Of a stretch of DNA of 64,000 nt, positions 1-12,628 are shown in pieces. The position numbers and the translations under genes were made by a program. Positions within the stretch are counted from its first letter, which is position 1. Every line of letters starts with the position of its first letter. The stretch comes from Coriaria nepalensis (taxonomy: Eukaryota > Streptophyta > Magnoliopsida > Cucurbitales > Coriariaceae): the NCBI GenBank assembly GCA_027186245.1, contig CP114482.1:27175209-27239208 (forward strand), read 5' to 3'. The notes beneath the pieces were generated by a model. The model did no database searches and was not told the DNA's origin. It worked only from the letters and a program-made list of their open reading frames with translations.

Positions 1-142
1 CATGTTTGAAGGGCGAAAGTAGAATTCGTTCCAATTTATTTTGAAGGATTTAATCACTACAGGAGACTTAATGACATGATTTTAAGGCTAAACAATTGTA
101 TTGTTGCCTTCAATAGATCAACTACACGTTATGCATGGAAGT
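1..142 (+). repeat. Family I subunit A (142 bp)
   Basis: Begins catgtttgaagggcg and carries the GAATTC site at about position 23 of the subunit, giving one EcoRI site in most 420-bp units. In family I, A occurs in two main forms. One has gttccaatttattttgaagg, as here. The other has gttcgaatt followed by tatttagaatg or aatttagaatg. The second form keeps a short dyad that the first one breaks. Confidence 0.9.
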
Positions 143-278
143 CATGTTTAAAGTGTGGCGTTCGTTCAAAGTGATTTAGAATGATTTAATGACTGAAAGA
201 GACGCAATTATACGACTTTAAGGCTAAAAAAATGCATAGTTGCCTTCAATTGATCATTTGCAAGTTATGCACGAAAGT
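143..278 (+). repeat. Family I subunit B (136 bp)
   Basis: Begins catgtttaaa and is about 6 bp shorter than A or C. The missing bases correspond to the aaaatag stretch between the gcg/gca and gaatt blocks of A and C. Most B subunits carry two ATGCAT hexamers 35 bp apart (start to start), one after the A-tract and one near the end; in this first copy the second has become atgcac. Confidence 0.88.
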
Positions 279-421
279 CGTGTTTTAAATGCAAAAATAG
301 AATTGGTTCGACGTGCTTTCAAATAATTTAATGATATGAAAAGACTAAATGATATGCTTTTTCAGGCTAAAATAATGCACTATTGTCTGCAATAGATTAT
401 TTGCAAGTTGTGTGAGAAAAT
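279..421 (+). repeat. Family I subunit C (143 bp)
   Basis: Begins cgtgttttaaatgc. It is the most variable subunit and the best marker of HOR position, mainly through the bases after the gatatgc block (here tttttcaggctaaaa). Its beginning, gcaaaaatagaatt, is almost the same as that of many A subunits, which matters for the register break at 31836. Confidence 0.88.
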
Positions 422-1684
422 CATGTTTGAAGGGCGAAAATCGAATTCGTTCGAATTTATTTAGAATGATTTAATCAGTACAAGAGACTCAATGACATGA
501 TTTTAAGGCTAAACAAATGCATTGTTGCCTACAATAGATCAAGTGCAAGTTATGCACGAAATTGATGTTTAAAATGCGAATTTGGTTCGAAGTGATTTAG
601 AATGATTTAACGACTGAAAGAGATGCAATTATACGACTTTAAGTCTAAAAAAATGCATAGTTGTCTTCAATAGATCATTTGCAAGTTATGCATGAAACTC
701 ATGTTTTAAATGCAAAAATAGAATTGGTTCGATGTGCTTTCAAATAATATAATGATATGAAAAGACTGAATGATATGCATTTTAATTCTAAAATAATGCA
801 CTGTTGACTGCAATAGATTATTTGCAAGTTGTGTAAGAAAATCATGTTTGAAGGGCGAAAATAGAATTCGTTCGAATTTATTTAGAATGACTTAATCACT
901 ACAAGAGACTCAATGACATGATTTTAAGGCTAAACAAATGCATTGTTGCCTACAATAGATCAAGTGCAAGTTATGCACGAAATTCATGTTTACAATGCGA
1001 ATTTGGTTCGAAGTGATTTAGAATGATTTAATGACTGAAAGAGACGCAATTATACGACTTTAAGTCCTAAAAAATTGATAGTTGCCTTCAATAGATCATT
1101 TGCAAGTTATGCATGAAAGTCGTGTTTTAAATTCAAAAATAGAATTTGTTCGATGTGCTTTCAAATAATATAATGATATGAAAAGACTCAATGATATGCA
1201 TTTTAATTCTAAAATAATGCAATGTTGTCTGCAATAGATTATTTGCAAGTTGTGTAAGAAAATCATGTTTGAAGGGCGAAAATCGAATTCGTTCGAATTA
1301 ATTTAGAATGATTTAATCAGTACAAGAGACTCAATGACATGATTTTAAGGCTAAACAAATGCATTGTTGCCTACAATAGATCAAGTGCAAGTTATGCACG
1401 AAATTCATGTTTAAAATGCGAATTTTGTTCGAAGTGATTTAGAATTATTTAATGGCTGAAAGAGACGTAATTATACGACTTTAAGTCTAAAAAAATGCAT
1501 AGTTGCCTCCAATAGATCATTTGCAAGTTTTGCATGAAAGTCGTGTTTTCAATGCAAAAATAGAATTGGTTCGATGTGCTTTCAAATAATATAATGATAT
1601 GAAAAGACTGAATGATATGCATTTTAATTCTAAAATAATGCACTATTGTCTGCAATAGATTATTTGCAAGGTGTGTACGAAAAT
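422..1684. repeat. Three adjacent units sharing C subtype Z
   Basis: The units beginning at 422, 843 and 1264 all carry gcattttaattctaaaata in C, a form not seen elsewhere in the window in this exact shape. Related gcattttaagg or gcattttgagg forms occur near 20.56, 27.29 and 28.97 kb. The simplest reading is local one-unit amplification. The A subunits of the three are not identical (tcgaattc against tagaattc), so later exchange or conversion has mixed them. Confidence 0.75.
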
Positions 1685-1937
1685 CATGTTTGAAGGGCGA
1701 AAATCGAATTCGTTCGAATTAATTTAGAATGATTTAATCAGTACAAGAGACTCAATGACATGATTTTAAGGCTAAACAAATGCATTGTTGCCTACAATAA
1801 ATCAAGTGCAAGTTCTGCACGAAATTCATATTTAAGATGCGAATTTCGTTCGAAGTGATTGAGAATGATTTAATGACTGAAAGAGACGCAATTATACGAA
1901 TTTAAGTCTAAAAAAATACATAGTTGCCTTCAATAGA

Positions 1938-3200
1938 TCATTTGCAAGTTATGCATGAAAGTCGTGTTTTAAATACAAAAATAGAATTGGTTCGACGTGC
2001 TTTCAAATAATTTAATGATATGAAAAGACTGAATGATATGCTTTTTTTGGCCAAAATAATGCATTTTTCTCTGCAATAGATTAATTGCAAGTTATATAAG
2101 AAAATCATGTTTGAAGGGCGTAAGTAGAATTCGTTCCAATTTATTTTAAAGGATTTAATCACTACAGGAGACTCAATGACATGATTTTAAGGCTAAACAA
2201 TTGCATTGTTGCCTTCAATATATCAATTGCAAGTTATGCATGGAAGTCATGTTTAAAGTGTGAAGTTTGTTCGAAGTGATTTAGAATGATTTAATGACTG
2301 AAAGAGACGCAATTATACGACTTTAAGTCTAAAAAAATACATAGTTGCCTTCAACAGATCATTTGCAAGTTATGCATGAAAGTCGTGTTTTAAATGCAAA
2401 AATAGAATTGGTTCGACGTGCTTTCAAATAATTTAATGATATGAAAAGAGTGAATGATATGCTTTTTCAGGCTAAAATAGTGCATCGTTGTCTGCAATAG
2501 ATTAATTGCAAGTTATGTAAGAAAATCATGTTTGAAGGGCGAAAATCGAATTCATTCGAATTAATTTAGAATGATTTAATTAGTACAAGAGACTCAATTA
2601 CATGATTTTAAGGCTAAACAAATGCATTGTTTCCTACAATAGATCAAGTGCAAGTTATGCACGAAATTCATGTTTAAAATGCGAATTTCGTTCGAAGTGA
2701 TTTAGAATGATTTAATGACTGAAAGAGACGCGATTATACGACTTTAAGTCTAACAAAATTCATAGTTGCCTTCAATAGATCATTTGCAAGTTATGCATGA
2801 AAGTCGTGTTTTAAATGCAAAAATAGAATTGGCTCGACGTGCTTTCAAATAATTTAATGATATGAAAAGACTGAATGATATGCTTTTTTTGGCCAAAATA
2901 ATGCATTCTTGTCTGCAATAGAATAATTGCAAGTTATATAAGAAAATCATGTTTGAAGGGCAAAAGTAGAATTCGTTCCAATTTATTTTGAAGGATTTAA
3001 TCACTCCAGGAGACTCAATGACATGATTTTAAGGCTAAACAATGGCATTGTTGCCTTCAATATATCAACTGCAAGTTATGCATGGAAGTCATGTTTAAAG
3101 TGTGATGTTTGTTCGAAGTGATTTAGAATGATTTAATGACTGAAAGAGACGCAATTATACGACTTTAAGTCTAAAAAAATGCATAGTTGCCTTCAATAGA
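1938..3200. repeat. 3-unit block, copy 1 of a tandem duplication
   Basis: 1263 bp (3 x 421). It is followed immediately by a near-identical copy. Shared private variants include gcatttttctctgc in the first unit, ctaaaatagtgcatcg in the second, and gattaattagtac plus caattacatg in the third. The few differences include caattgcaag here against caactgcaag in the next copy (about 2225 and 3488). Confidence 0.88.
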
Positions 3201-4463
3201 TCATTTGCAAGTTATGCATGAAAGTCGTGTTTTAGATGCAAAAATAGAATTTGTTCGACGTGCTTTCAAATAATTTAATGATATGAAAAGACTGAATGAT
3301 ATGCTTTTTTTGGCCAAAATAATGCATTTTTCTCTGCAATAGATTAATTGCAAGTTATATAAGAAAATCATGTTTGAAGGGCGTAAGTAGAATTCGTTCC
3401 AATTTATTTTAAAGGATTTAATCACTACAGGAGACTCAATGACATGATTTTAAGGCTAAACAATTGCATTGTTGCCTTCAATATATCAACTGCAAGTTAT
3501 GCATGGAAGTCATGTTTAAAGTGTGAAGTTTGTTCGAAGTGATTTAGAATGATTTAATGACTGAAAGAGACGCAATTATACGACTTTAAGTCTAAAAAAA
3601 TACATAGTTGCCTTCAACAGATCATTTGCAAGTTATGCATGAAAGTCGTGTTTTAAATGCAAAAGTAGAATTGGTTCGACGTGCTTTCAAATAATTTAAT
3701 GATATGAAAAGAGTGAATGATATGCTTTTTCAGGCTAAAATAGTGCATCGTTGTCTGCAATAGATTAATTGCAAGTTATGTAAGAAAATCATGTTTGAAG
3801 GGCGAAAATCGAATTCATTCGAATTAATTTAGAATGATTTAATTAGTACAAGAGACTCAATTACATGATTTTAAGGCTAAACAAATGCATTGTTTCCTAC
3901 AATAGATCAAGTGCAAGTTATGCACGAAATTCATGTTTAAAATGCGAATTTCGTTCGAAGTGATTTAGAATGATTTAATGACTGAAAGAGACGCGATTAT
4001 ACGACTTTAAGTCTAACAAAATTCATAGTTGCCTTCAATAGATCATTTGCAAGTTATGCATGAAAGTCGTGTTTTAAATGCAAAAATAGAATTGGCTCGA
4101 CGTGCTTTCAAATAATTTAATGATATGAAAAGACTGAATGATATGCTTTTTTTGGCCAAAATAATGCATTCTTGTCTGCAATAGAATAATTGCAAGTTAT
4201 ATAAGAAAATCATGTTTGAAGGGCAAAAGTAGAATTCGTTCCAATTTATTTTGAAGGATTTAATCACTCCAGGAGACTCAATGACATGATTTTAAGGCTA
4301 AACAATTGCATTGTTGCCTTCAATATATCAACTGCAAGTTATGCATGGAAGTCATGTTTAAAGTGTGATGTTTGTTCGAAGTGATTTAGAATGATTTAAT
4401 GACTGAAAGAGACGCAATTATACGACTTTAAGTCTAAAAAAATGCATAGTTGCCTTCAATAGA
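3201..4463. repeat. 3-unit block, copy 2 of a tandem duplication
   Basis: Second copy of the 1263-bp block, matching 1938-3200 base for base apart from scattered substitutions. The following unit (from about 4464) departs from the pattern with C subtype W2, so the duplication has exactly two copies. Confidence 0.88.
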
Positions 4464-4631
4464 TCATTTGCAAGTTATGCATGAAAGTCGTGTTTTAGAT
4501 GCAAAAATAGAATTTGTTCGACGTGCTTTCAAATAATTTAATAATACGAAAAGAGTGAATGATATGCTTTTTTTGCCCAAAATAATGCATTCTTGTCTAC
4601 AATAGATTAATTGCAAGTTATATAAGAAAAT

Positions 4632-7600
4632 CATCTTTGAAGGGCGAAAGTAGAATTCGTTCCAATTTATTTTGACGGATTTAATCACTACAGGAGACTC
4701 AATGACATGATTTTAAGGCTAAACAATTGGATTGTTGCCTTCAATAGATCAAGTGCAAGTTATGCATGGAAGTGATGTTTAAATTGCGAAGTTCGTTCGA
4801 AGTGATTTAGAATGATTTAATGACTGAAAGAGATGCAATTATACGACTTTAAGTGTAAAAAAGTTCATAGTTGCCTTCAATAGATCATTTGCAAGTTATG
4901 CATGAAAGTCGTGTCTTAAATGCAAAAATAGAATTGGTTCGACGTGCTTTCAAATAATTTAATGATATGAAAAGACTGAATGATATGCTTTTTTAGGCAA
5001 AAATAATGTATTGTTGTCTGCAATAGATAAATTCCAAGTCATATAAGAAAATCATGTTTGAAGGGCGAAAGCAAAATTCGTTCCAATTTATTTTGAAGGA
5101 TTTAATCACTACAAGAGACTCAATGACATATTTTTAAGGCTAAACAATTGCATTGTTGCCTTTAATAGATTAACTGCAAGTTATGAATGGAAGTAATATT
5201 TAAAGTGTGAAGTTCGTTCGAAGAGATTTAGAATGATTTAATGACTGAAAGAGATGCAAGTATACGACTTTAAGGCTAAAAAAATGCATAGTTGCCTTCA
5301 ATAGATCATTTGCAAGTTATGCACGAAAGTCGTGTTTTAAATGCAAAAATAAAATTGGTTCGACATGCTTTCAAATAATTTAATGATATGGAAAGACTAA
5401 ATGATATGCTTTTTCAGGCTAAAATAATGCATCGTTGTCTGCAAAAGATTATTTGCAATATATGTAAGAAAATCATGTTTGAAGGGCGAAAATAGAATTC
5501 GTTCGAATTTATTTAGAATGACTTAATCACTACAAGACACTCAATGACACGATTTTAAGGCTAAACAAATGCATTGTTGCCTACAATAGATCAAGTGCAA
5601 GTTGTGCACGAAATTCATGTTTAAAATGCGAATTTCGTTCGAAGTGATTTAGAATGATTTAATGACTTAAAGAGACGCAAATATACGACTTTAAGTCTAA
5701 AAAAATTCATAGTTGCCTTCAATCGATCATTTGCAAGTTATGCATGAAAGTCGTGTTTCAAATACAAAAATAGAATTGGTTCGACGTGCTTTCAAATAAT
5801 TTAATGATATGAAAAGACTGAATGATATGCTTTTTTTGGCCAAAATAATGCTATTTTGTTTGCAATAGATTAATTGCAAGTTATATAAGAAAATCATGTT
5901 TGAAGGACGAAAGTAGAATTGGTTCCAATTTATTTTAAAGGATTTAATCACTACAGGAGACTCAATGACATGATTTTAAGGCTAAACAATTGCATTGTTG
6001 CCTTCAATATATCAACTGCAAGTTATGCATGGAAGTCATGTTTAAAGTGTGAAGTTTGTTCGAAGTGATTTAGAATGATTTAATGACTGAAAGAGACGCA
6101 ATTATACGACTTTAAGTCTACAAAAATGCATAGTTGCCTTCAATAGATCATTGGCAAGTTATGCATGAAAGTCGTGTTTTAAATGCAAAAATATAATGGT
6201 TCGATGTGCTTTCAAATAATTTAATGATATGAAAAGACTAAATGATATGCTTTTTCAGGCTAAAATAATGCATCGTTGTCTGTAATAGATTAATTGCAAG
6301 TCATATAAGAAAATCATGTTTCAAGGACGAAAGTAGAATTCGTTCCAATTTATTTTGAAGGATTTATTCACTACAAGAGACTCAATGACATAATTTTAAG
6401 GCTAAACAATTGCATTGTTGCCTTTAATAGATTAACTGCAAGTTATGCATGGAAGTAATGTTTAAAGTGTGAAGTTCGTTCGAAGAGATTTAGAATGATT
6501 TAATGACTGAAAGAGACGGAAGTATACGACTTTAAGGCTAAAAAAATTCGTAGTTGCCTTCAATAGATCATTTACAAGTTATGCATGAAAGTCGTGTTTT
6601 AAATGGAAAAATAGAATTGGTTCGACGTGCTTTCAAATAATATAATGATATGAAAAGACTGAATGATATGCTTTTTTAGGCAAAAATAATGCATTGTCGT
6701 CTGCAAAAGATTATTTGCAATTTATGTCAGAAAATCATGTTTGAAGGGCGAAAATAGAATTCATTCGAATTTATTTAGAATGACTTAATCACTACAAGAG
6801 ACTCAATGACATGATTTTAAGCCTAAACAAATGCATTGTTACCTACAATAGATCAAGTGCAAGTTATGCACGAAATTCATGTTTAAAATGCGAATTTCGT
6901 TCGAAGTGATTTAGAACGATTTAATGATAGAAAGAGACGCAATTATACGACTTTAAGTCTAAAAAAATTCATAGTTGCCTTCAATAGATCATTTACAAGT
7001 TATGCATGAAAGTCGTGTTTTAAATGGAAAAATAGAATTGGTTGGACGTGCTTTCAAATAATTTAATGATATCAAAAGACTGAATGATATGCTTTTTTTG
7101 GCCAAAATAATGCATTCTTGTCTGCAATAGATTAATTGCAAGTTATATAAGAAAATCATGTTTGAAGGGCGAAAAAAGAATTTGTTCCAATTTATTTTAA
7201 AGGATTTAATGACTATAGAAGACTCAATGACATGATTTTAAGGCTAAACAATTGCATTGTTGCCTTCCATATATCAACTGCAAGTTATGCATGGAAGTCA
7301 TGTTTAAAGTGTGAAGTTTGTTCGAAGTGATTTAGAATGATTTAATGACTGAAAGAGACGCAATTATACGACTTTAAGTCTAAAAAAATGCATAGTTGCC
7401 TTCAATAGATCATTTGCAATTTATGCATGAAAGTTGTGTTTTAAATGCAAAAATAGAATGGTTCGATGTGCTTTCAAATAATTTAATGATATCAAAAGAC
7501 TAAATGATATGCTTTTTCAGGCTAAAACAATGCATCGTTGTCTGTAATAGATTAATTGCAAGTTATGTAAGAAAATCATGATTGAAGAGCGAAAATCGAA

Positions 7601-8418
7601 TTCGTTCGAATTTGTTTAGAATGACTTAATCACTATAAGAGATTCAATGACATGATTTTAAGCCTAAACAAATGCATTGTTGCCTACAATAGATCAAGTG
7701 CAAGTTCTACACGAAATTGATGTTTAAAATGCGAATTTCGTTCGAAGTGATTTAGAATGATTTAATGGCTGAAAGAGACGCAATTATACGACTTTAAGTC
7801 TAAAAAAATTCATAGTTGCCTTCAATAGATCATTTACAAGTTATGCATGAAAGTCGTGTTTCAAATGGAAAAATAGAATTGGTTCGACGTGCTTTCAAAT
7901 AATTTAATGATACGAAAAGACTGAATGATATGCTTTTTTAGGCAAAAATAATGCATTGTTGTCTGCAATAGATAAATTGCAAGTCATATAAGAAAATCAG
8001 GTTTGAAGGGCGAAAGTAGAATTCGTTCCGATTTATTTTGAAGGATTTAATCACTACAAGAGACTCAATGACATAATTTTACGGCTAAACAATTGCATTG
8101 TTTCCTTTAATAGATTAATTGCAAGTTATGCATGGAAGTAATGTTTAAAGTGTGAAGTTCGTTCGAAGTGAATTAGAATGATTTAATGACTGAAAGAGAC
8201 GCATCTATACGACTTTAAGTCTAAAATAATGCATAGTTGCCTTCAATAGATCATTTGCAAGTTATACACGAAAGTCGTGTTTTAAATGCAAAAATAGAAT
8301 TGGTTCGACGTGCTTTCAAATAATTTAATGATATGGAAAGACTAAATGATATGCTTTTTCAGGCAAAAATAATGCATCGTTGTCTTCAAAAGATTATTTG
8401 CAATTTATGTCAGAAAAT
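4632..8418. repeat. 9-unit segment, copy 1 (offset 7997 bp)
   Basis: The order of C subtypes is Y X' W X Y W X Y X'. The same order, unit for unit, occurs at 12629-16415, exactly 7997 bp (19 units) downstream. Private variants are shared: gttatgaatg in A near 5190 and 13187, gacactcaatgaca near 5530 and 13525, gacttaaagagacgcaaata near 5664 and 13661, atcatgattgaagag at 7575 and 15572, and gttctacacgaaattg near 7712 and 15709. Confidence 0.85.
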
Positions 8419-11400
8419 CATGTTTGACGGGCGAAAATAGAATTCGTTCGAATTTATTTAGAATGACTTAATCACTACAAGAGACTCAATGACATGATTT
8501 TAAGGCTAAACAAATGCATTGTTGCCTACAACAGATCAAGTGCAAGTTCTGCACGAAATTGATGTTTAAAATGCGAATTTCGTTCGAAGTGATTTAGAAT
8601 CATTTAATGACTGAAAGAGACGCAATTATACGACTTTAAGTTTAAAAAAATTCATAGTTGCCTTCAATAGATCATTTACAAGTTATGCATGAAAGTCGTG
8701 TTTCAAATGGAAAAATAGAATTGGTTCGACGTGCTTTCAAATAATTTAATGATATGAAAAGACTGAATGATATGCTTTTTTAGGCAAAAATTATGCATTG
8801 TTGTCTGCAATAGATAAATTGCAAGTCATGTCAGAAAATCATGTTTGAAGGGCGAAAATAGATTTCGTTCGAATTTATTTAGAATGACTTAATCACTACA
8901 AGAGACTCAATGACATGATTTTAAGGCTAAACAAATGCATTGTTGCCTATAATAGATCAAGTGCAAATTATGCACGAAATTCATGTTTAAAATGCGAATT
9001 TCGTTCGAAGTGATTTAGAATGATTTAATGACAGAAAGAGACGCAATTATACGACTTTAAGTCTAAAAAAATTCATAGTTGCCTTCAATATATCATTTGC
9101 GAGGTATGCATGAAACTCGTGTTTTAAATACAAAAATAGAATTGGTTCGACGTGCTTTTAAATAATTTAATGATATGAAAAGACTGAATGATATGCTTTT
9201 TTTGGCCAAAATAATGCATTCTTGTCTGCAATAGATTAATTGCAAGTTATATGAGAAAATCATGTTTCAAGGGCGAAAAAAGAATTCGTTCCAATTTATT
9301 TTAAAGGATATAATGACTATAGGAGACTCAATGACATGATTTTAAGGCTAAACAATTGCATTGTTGCCTTCAATATATCAACTGCAAGTTATGCATGGAA
9401 GCCATGTTTAAAGTGTGATGTTTGTTCGAAATGATTTAGAATCATTTAATGACTGAAAGAGACGCAATTATACGACTTTAAGTCTAAAAAAATACATAGT
9501 TGCCTTCAACAGATCATTTGCAAGTTATGCATGAAAGTCGTGTTTTAAATGCAAAAATAGAATTGGTTCGACGTGCTTTCAAATAATTTAATGATATGAA
9601 AAGAGTGAATGATATGCTTTTTTTGCCCAAAATAATGCATTCTTGTCTACAATAGATTAATTGCAAGTTATATAAGAAAATCATCTTTGAAGGGCGAAAG
9701 TAGAATTCGTTCCAATTTATTTTGACGGATTTAATCACTACAGGAGACTCAATGACATGATTTTAAGGCTAAACAATTGCATTGTTGCCTTCAATAGATC
9801 AAGTGCAAGTTATGCATGGAAGTCATGTTTAAAGTGCGAAGTTCGTTCGTAGTGATTTAGAATGATTTAATGACTGAAAGAGATGCAATTATACGACTTT
9901 AAGTGTTAAAAAGTTCATAGTTGCCTTCAATAGATCATTTGCAAGTTATGCATGAAAGTCGTGTCTTAAATGCAAAAATAGAATTGGTTCGACGTGCTTT
10001 CAAATAATTTAATGATATGAAAAGACTGAATGATATGCTTTTTTAGGCAACAATAATGTATTGTTGTCTGCAATAGATAAATTGCAAGTCATATAAGAAA
10101 ATCATGTTTGAAGGGCGAAAGTAGAATTCGTTCCATTTTATTTTGAAGGATTTAATCACTACAAGAGACTCAATGACATATTTTTAAGGCTAAACAATTG
10201 CATTGTTGCATTTAATAGATTAACTGCAAGTTATGCATGGAAGTAATGTTTAAAGTGTGAAGTTCGTTCGAAGTGAATTAGAATGATTTAATGATTGAAA
10301 GAGACGCAATTATACGACTTTAAGTCTAAAATAATGCATAGTTGCCTTCAATAGATCATTTGCAAGTTATGCACGAAAGTCGTGTTTTAAATGCAAAAAT
10401 AGAATTGGTTCGACGTGCTTTCAAATAATTTAATGATATGGAAAGACTAAATGATATTCTTTTTCAGGGTAAAATAATGCATCGTTGTCTGCAAAAGATT
10501 ATTTGCAATTTATGTCAGAAAATCATGTTTGAAGGGCGAAAATAGAATTCGTTCGAATTTATTTAGAATGACTTAATCACTACAAGAGACTCAATGACAT
10601 TATTTTAAGGCTAAACAAATACATTGTTGCCTACAATAGATCAAGTGCAAATTATGCACGAAATTCATGTTTAAAATGCGAATTTCGTTCGAAGTGATTT
10701 AGAATGATTTAATGACAGAAAGAGACGCAATTATACGACTTTATGTCTAAAAAAATTCATAGTTGCCTTCAATAGATCATTTGCAAGTTATGCATCAAAC
10801 ACGTGTTTTAAATACAAAAATAGAATTGGTTCGACGTGCTTTTAAATAATTTAATGATATGAAAAGACTGAATGATTTGCTTTTTTTGGCCAAAATAATG
10901 CATTCTTGTCTGCAATACATTAATTGCAAGTTATATAAGAAAATCATGTTTCAAGCGCGAAAAAAGAATTCGTTCCAATTTATTTTAAAGGATTTAATGA
11001 CTATAGGAGACTCAATGACATGATTTTAAGGCTAAACAATTGCATTGTTGCCTTCAATATATCAACTGCAAGTTATGCATGGAAGTCATGTTTAAAGTGT
11101 GATGTTTGTTCGATGTGATTTAGAATGATTTAATGACTGAAAAATACGCAATTATACGACTTTAAGTCTAAAAAAATGCATAGTTGCCTTCAATAGATCA
11201 TTTGCAAGTTATGCATGAAAGTCGTGTTTTAAATGCAAAAATAGAATGGTTCGATGTGCTTTCAAATAATTTAATGATATGAAAAGACTAAATGATATGC
11301 TTTTTCAGGCTAAAATAGTGCATCGTTGTCTGCAATAGATTAATTGCAAGTTATGTAAGAAAATCATGTTTGAAGGGCGAAAATCGAATTCGTTCGAATT

Positions 11401-11786
11401 AATTTAGAATTATTTAATTAGTACAAGAGACTCAATTACATGATTTTAAGGCTAAACAAATGCATTGTTTCCTACAATAGATCAAGTGCAAGTTATGCAC
11501 GAAATTCATGTTTAAAATGCGAATTTCGTTCGAAGTGATTTAGAATGATTTAATGACTGAAAGAGACGCGATTATACGACTTTAAGTCTTAACAAAATTC
11601 ATAGTTGCCTTCAATAGATCATTTGCAAGTTATGCATGAAAGTCGTGTTTTAAATACAAAAATAGAATTGGTTCGACGTGCTTTCAAATAATTTAATGAT
11701 ATGAAAAGACTGAATGATATGCTTTTTTTGGCCAAAATAATGCATTCTTGTCTGCAATAGAATAATTGCAAGTTATATAAGAAAAT
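8419..11786. repeat. Family I mosaic interval (8 units)
   Basis: The order of C subtypes is Y W W2 Y X' W X W. It contains pieces of the neighbouring HORs without completing one. The W2-Y-X'-W run beginning in the unit at 9261 also occurs in the units starting at 12208, about 2947 bp (7 units) downstream. No gene or insertion is seen. Confidence 0.7.
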
Positions 11787-12628
11787 CATGTTTGAAGGGC
11801 GAAAGTAGAATTCGTTCCAATTTATTTTGACGGATTTAATCACTACAGGAGACTCAATGACATGATTTTAAGGCTAAACAATTGCATTGTTGCCTTCAAT
11901 AGATCAACTGCAAGTTATGCAAGGAAGTCATGTTTAAAGTGTGAAGTTTGTTCGAAGTGATTTAGAATGATTTAATGACTGAAAGAGACGCAATTATACG
12001 ACTTTAAGTCTAAAAAAATACATAGTTGCCTTCAACAGATCATTTGCAAGTTATGCATGAAAGTCGTGGTTTAAATGCAAAAATAGAATTGGTTCGACGT
12101 GCTTTCAAATAATTTAATGATATGAAAAGAGTGAATGATATGCTTTTTTTGCCCAAAATAATGCATTCTTGTCTACAATAGATTAATTGCATGTTATATA
12201 AGAAAATCATCTTTGAAGGGCGAAAGTAGAATTCGTTCCAATTTATTTTGACGGATTTAATCACTACAGGAGACTCAATGACATGATTTTAAGGCTAAAC
12301 AATTGCATTGTTGCCTTCAATAGATCAACTGCAAGTTATGCAAGGAAGTCATGTTTAAAGTGTGAAGTTTGTTCGAAGTGATTTAGAATGATTTAATGAC
12401 TGAAAGAGACGCAATTATACGACTTTAAGTCTAAAAAAATACATAGTTGCCTTCAACAGATCATTTGCAAGTTATGCATGAAAGTCGTGTTTTAAATGCA
12501 AAAATAGAATTGGTTCGACGTGCTTTCAAATAATTTAATGATATGAAAAGAGTGAATGATATGCTTTTTTTGCCCAAAATAATGCATTCTTGTCTACAAT
12601 AGATTAATTGCAAGTTATATAAGAAAAT
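11787..12628. repeat. Single-unit tandem duplication (2 x 421 bp)
   Basis: The units 11787-12207 and 12208-12628 share gttatgcaaggaagtc in A, ctaaaaaaatacatag and cttcaacagatc in B, and subtype W2 in C. Differences are few, for example catgttt against catcttt at the unit start and cgtggttt against cgtgttt at the start of C. This looks like a recent one-unit slip or unequal exchange. Confidence 0.8.

Larger units (their letters stand above)
1..421 (+). repeat. Representative family I unit (A-B-C trimer)
   Basis: The first complete unit in the window, given as the reference for family I. It consists of A (1-142), B (143-278) and C (279-421). The three parts align with each other through shared blocks in the same order: a gttcg-centred block, an AT-rich atttaatga block, an aaagact/agagac block, a ctaaa..aatgca block, and a terminal caatagat...gcaagtt block. 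The 421-bp unit is therefore itself a higher-order repeat built from an ancestral ~140-bp monomer. Confidence 0.93.

Noticed and set aside
1449..1655. A 68-codon minus-strand open frame
   Set aside because: The same repeat-derived frame in a variant Z-type unit. Nothing suggests it is translated.
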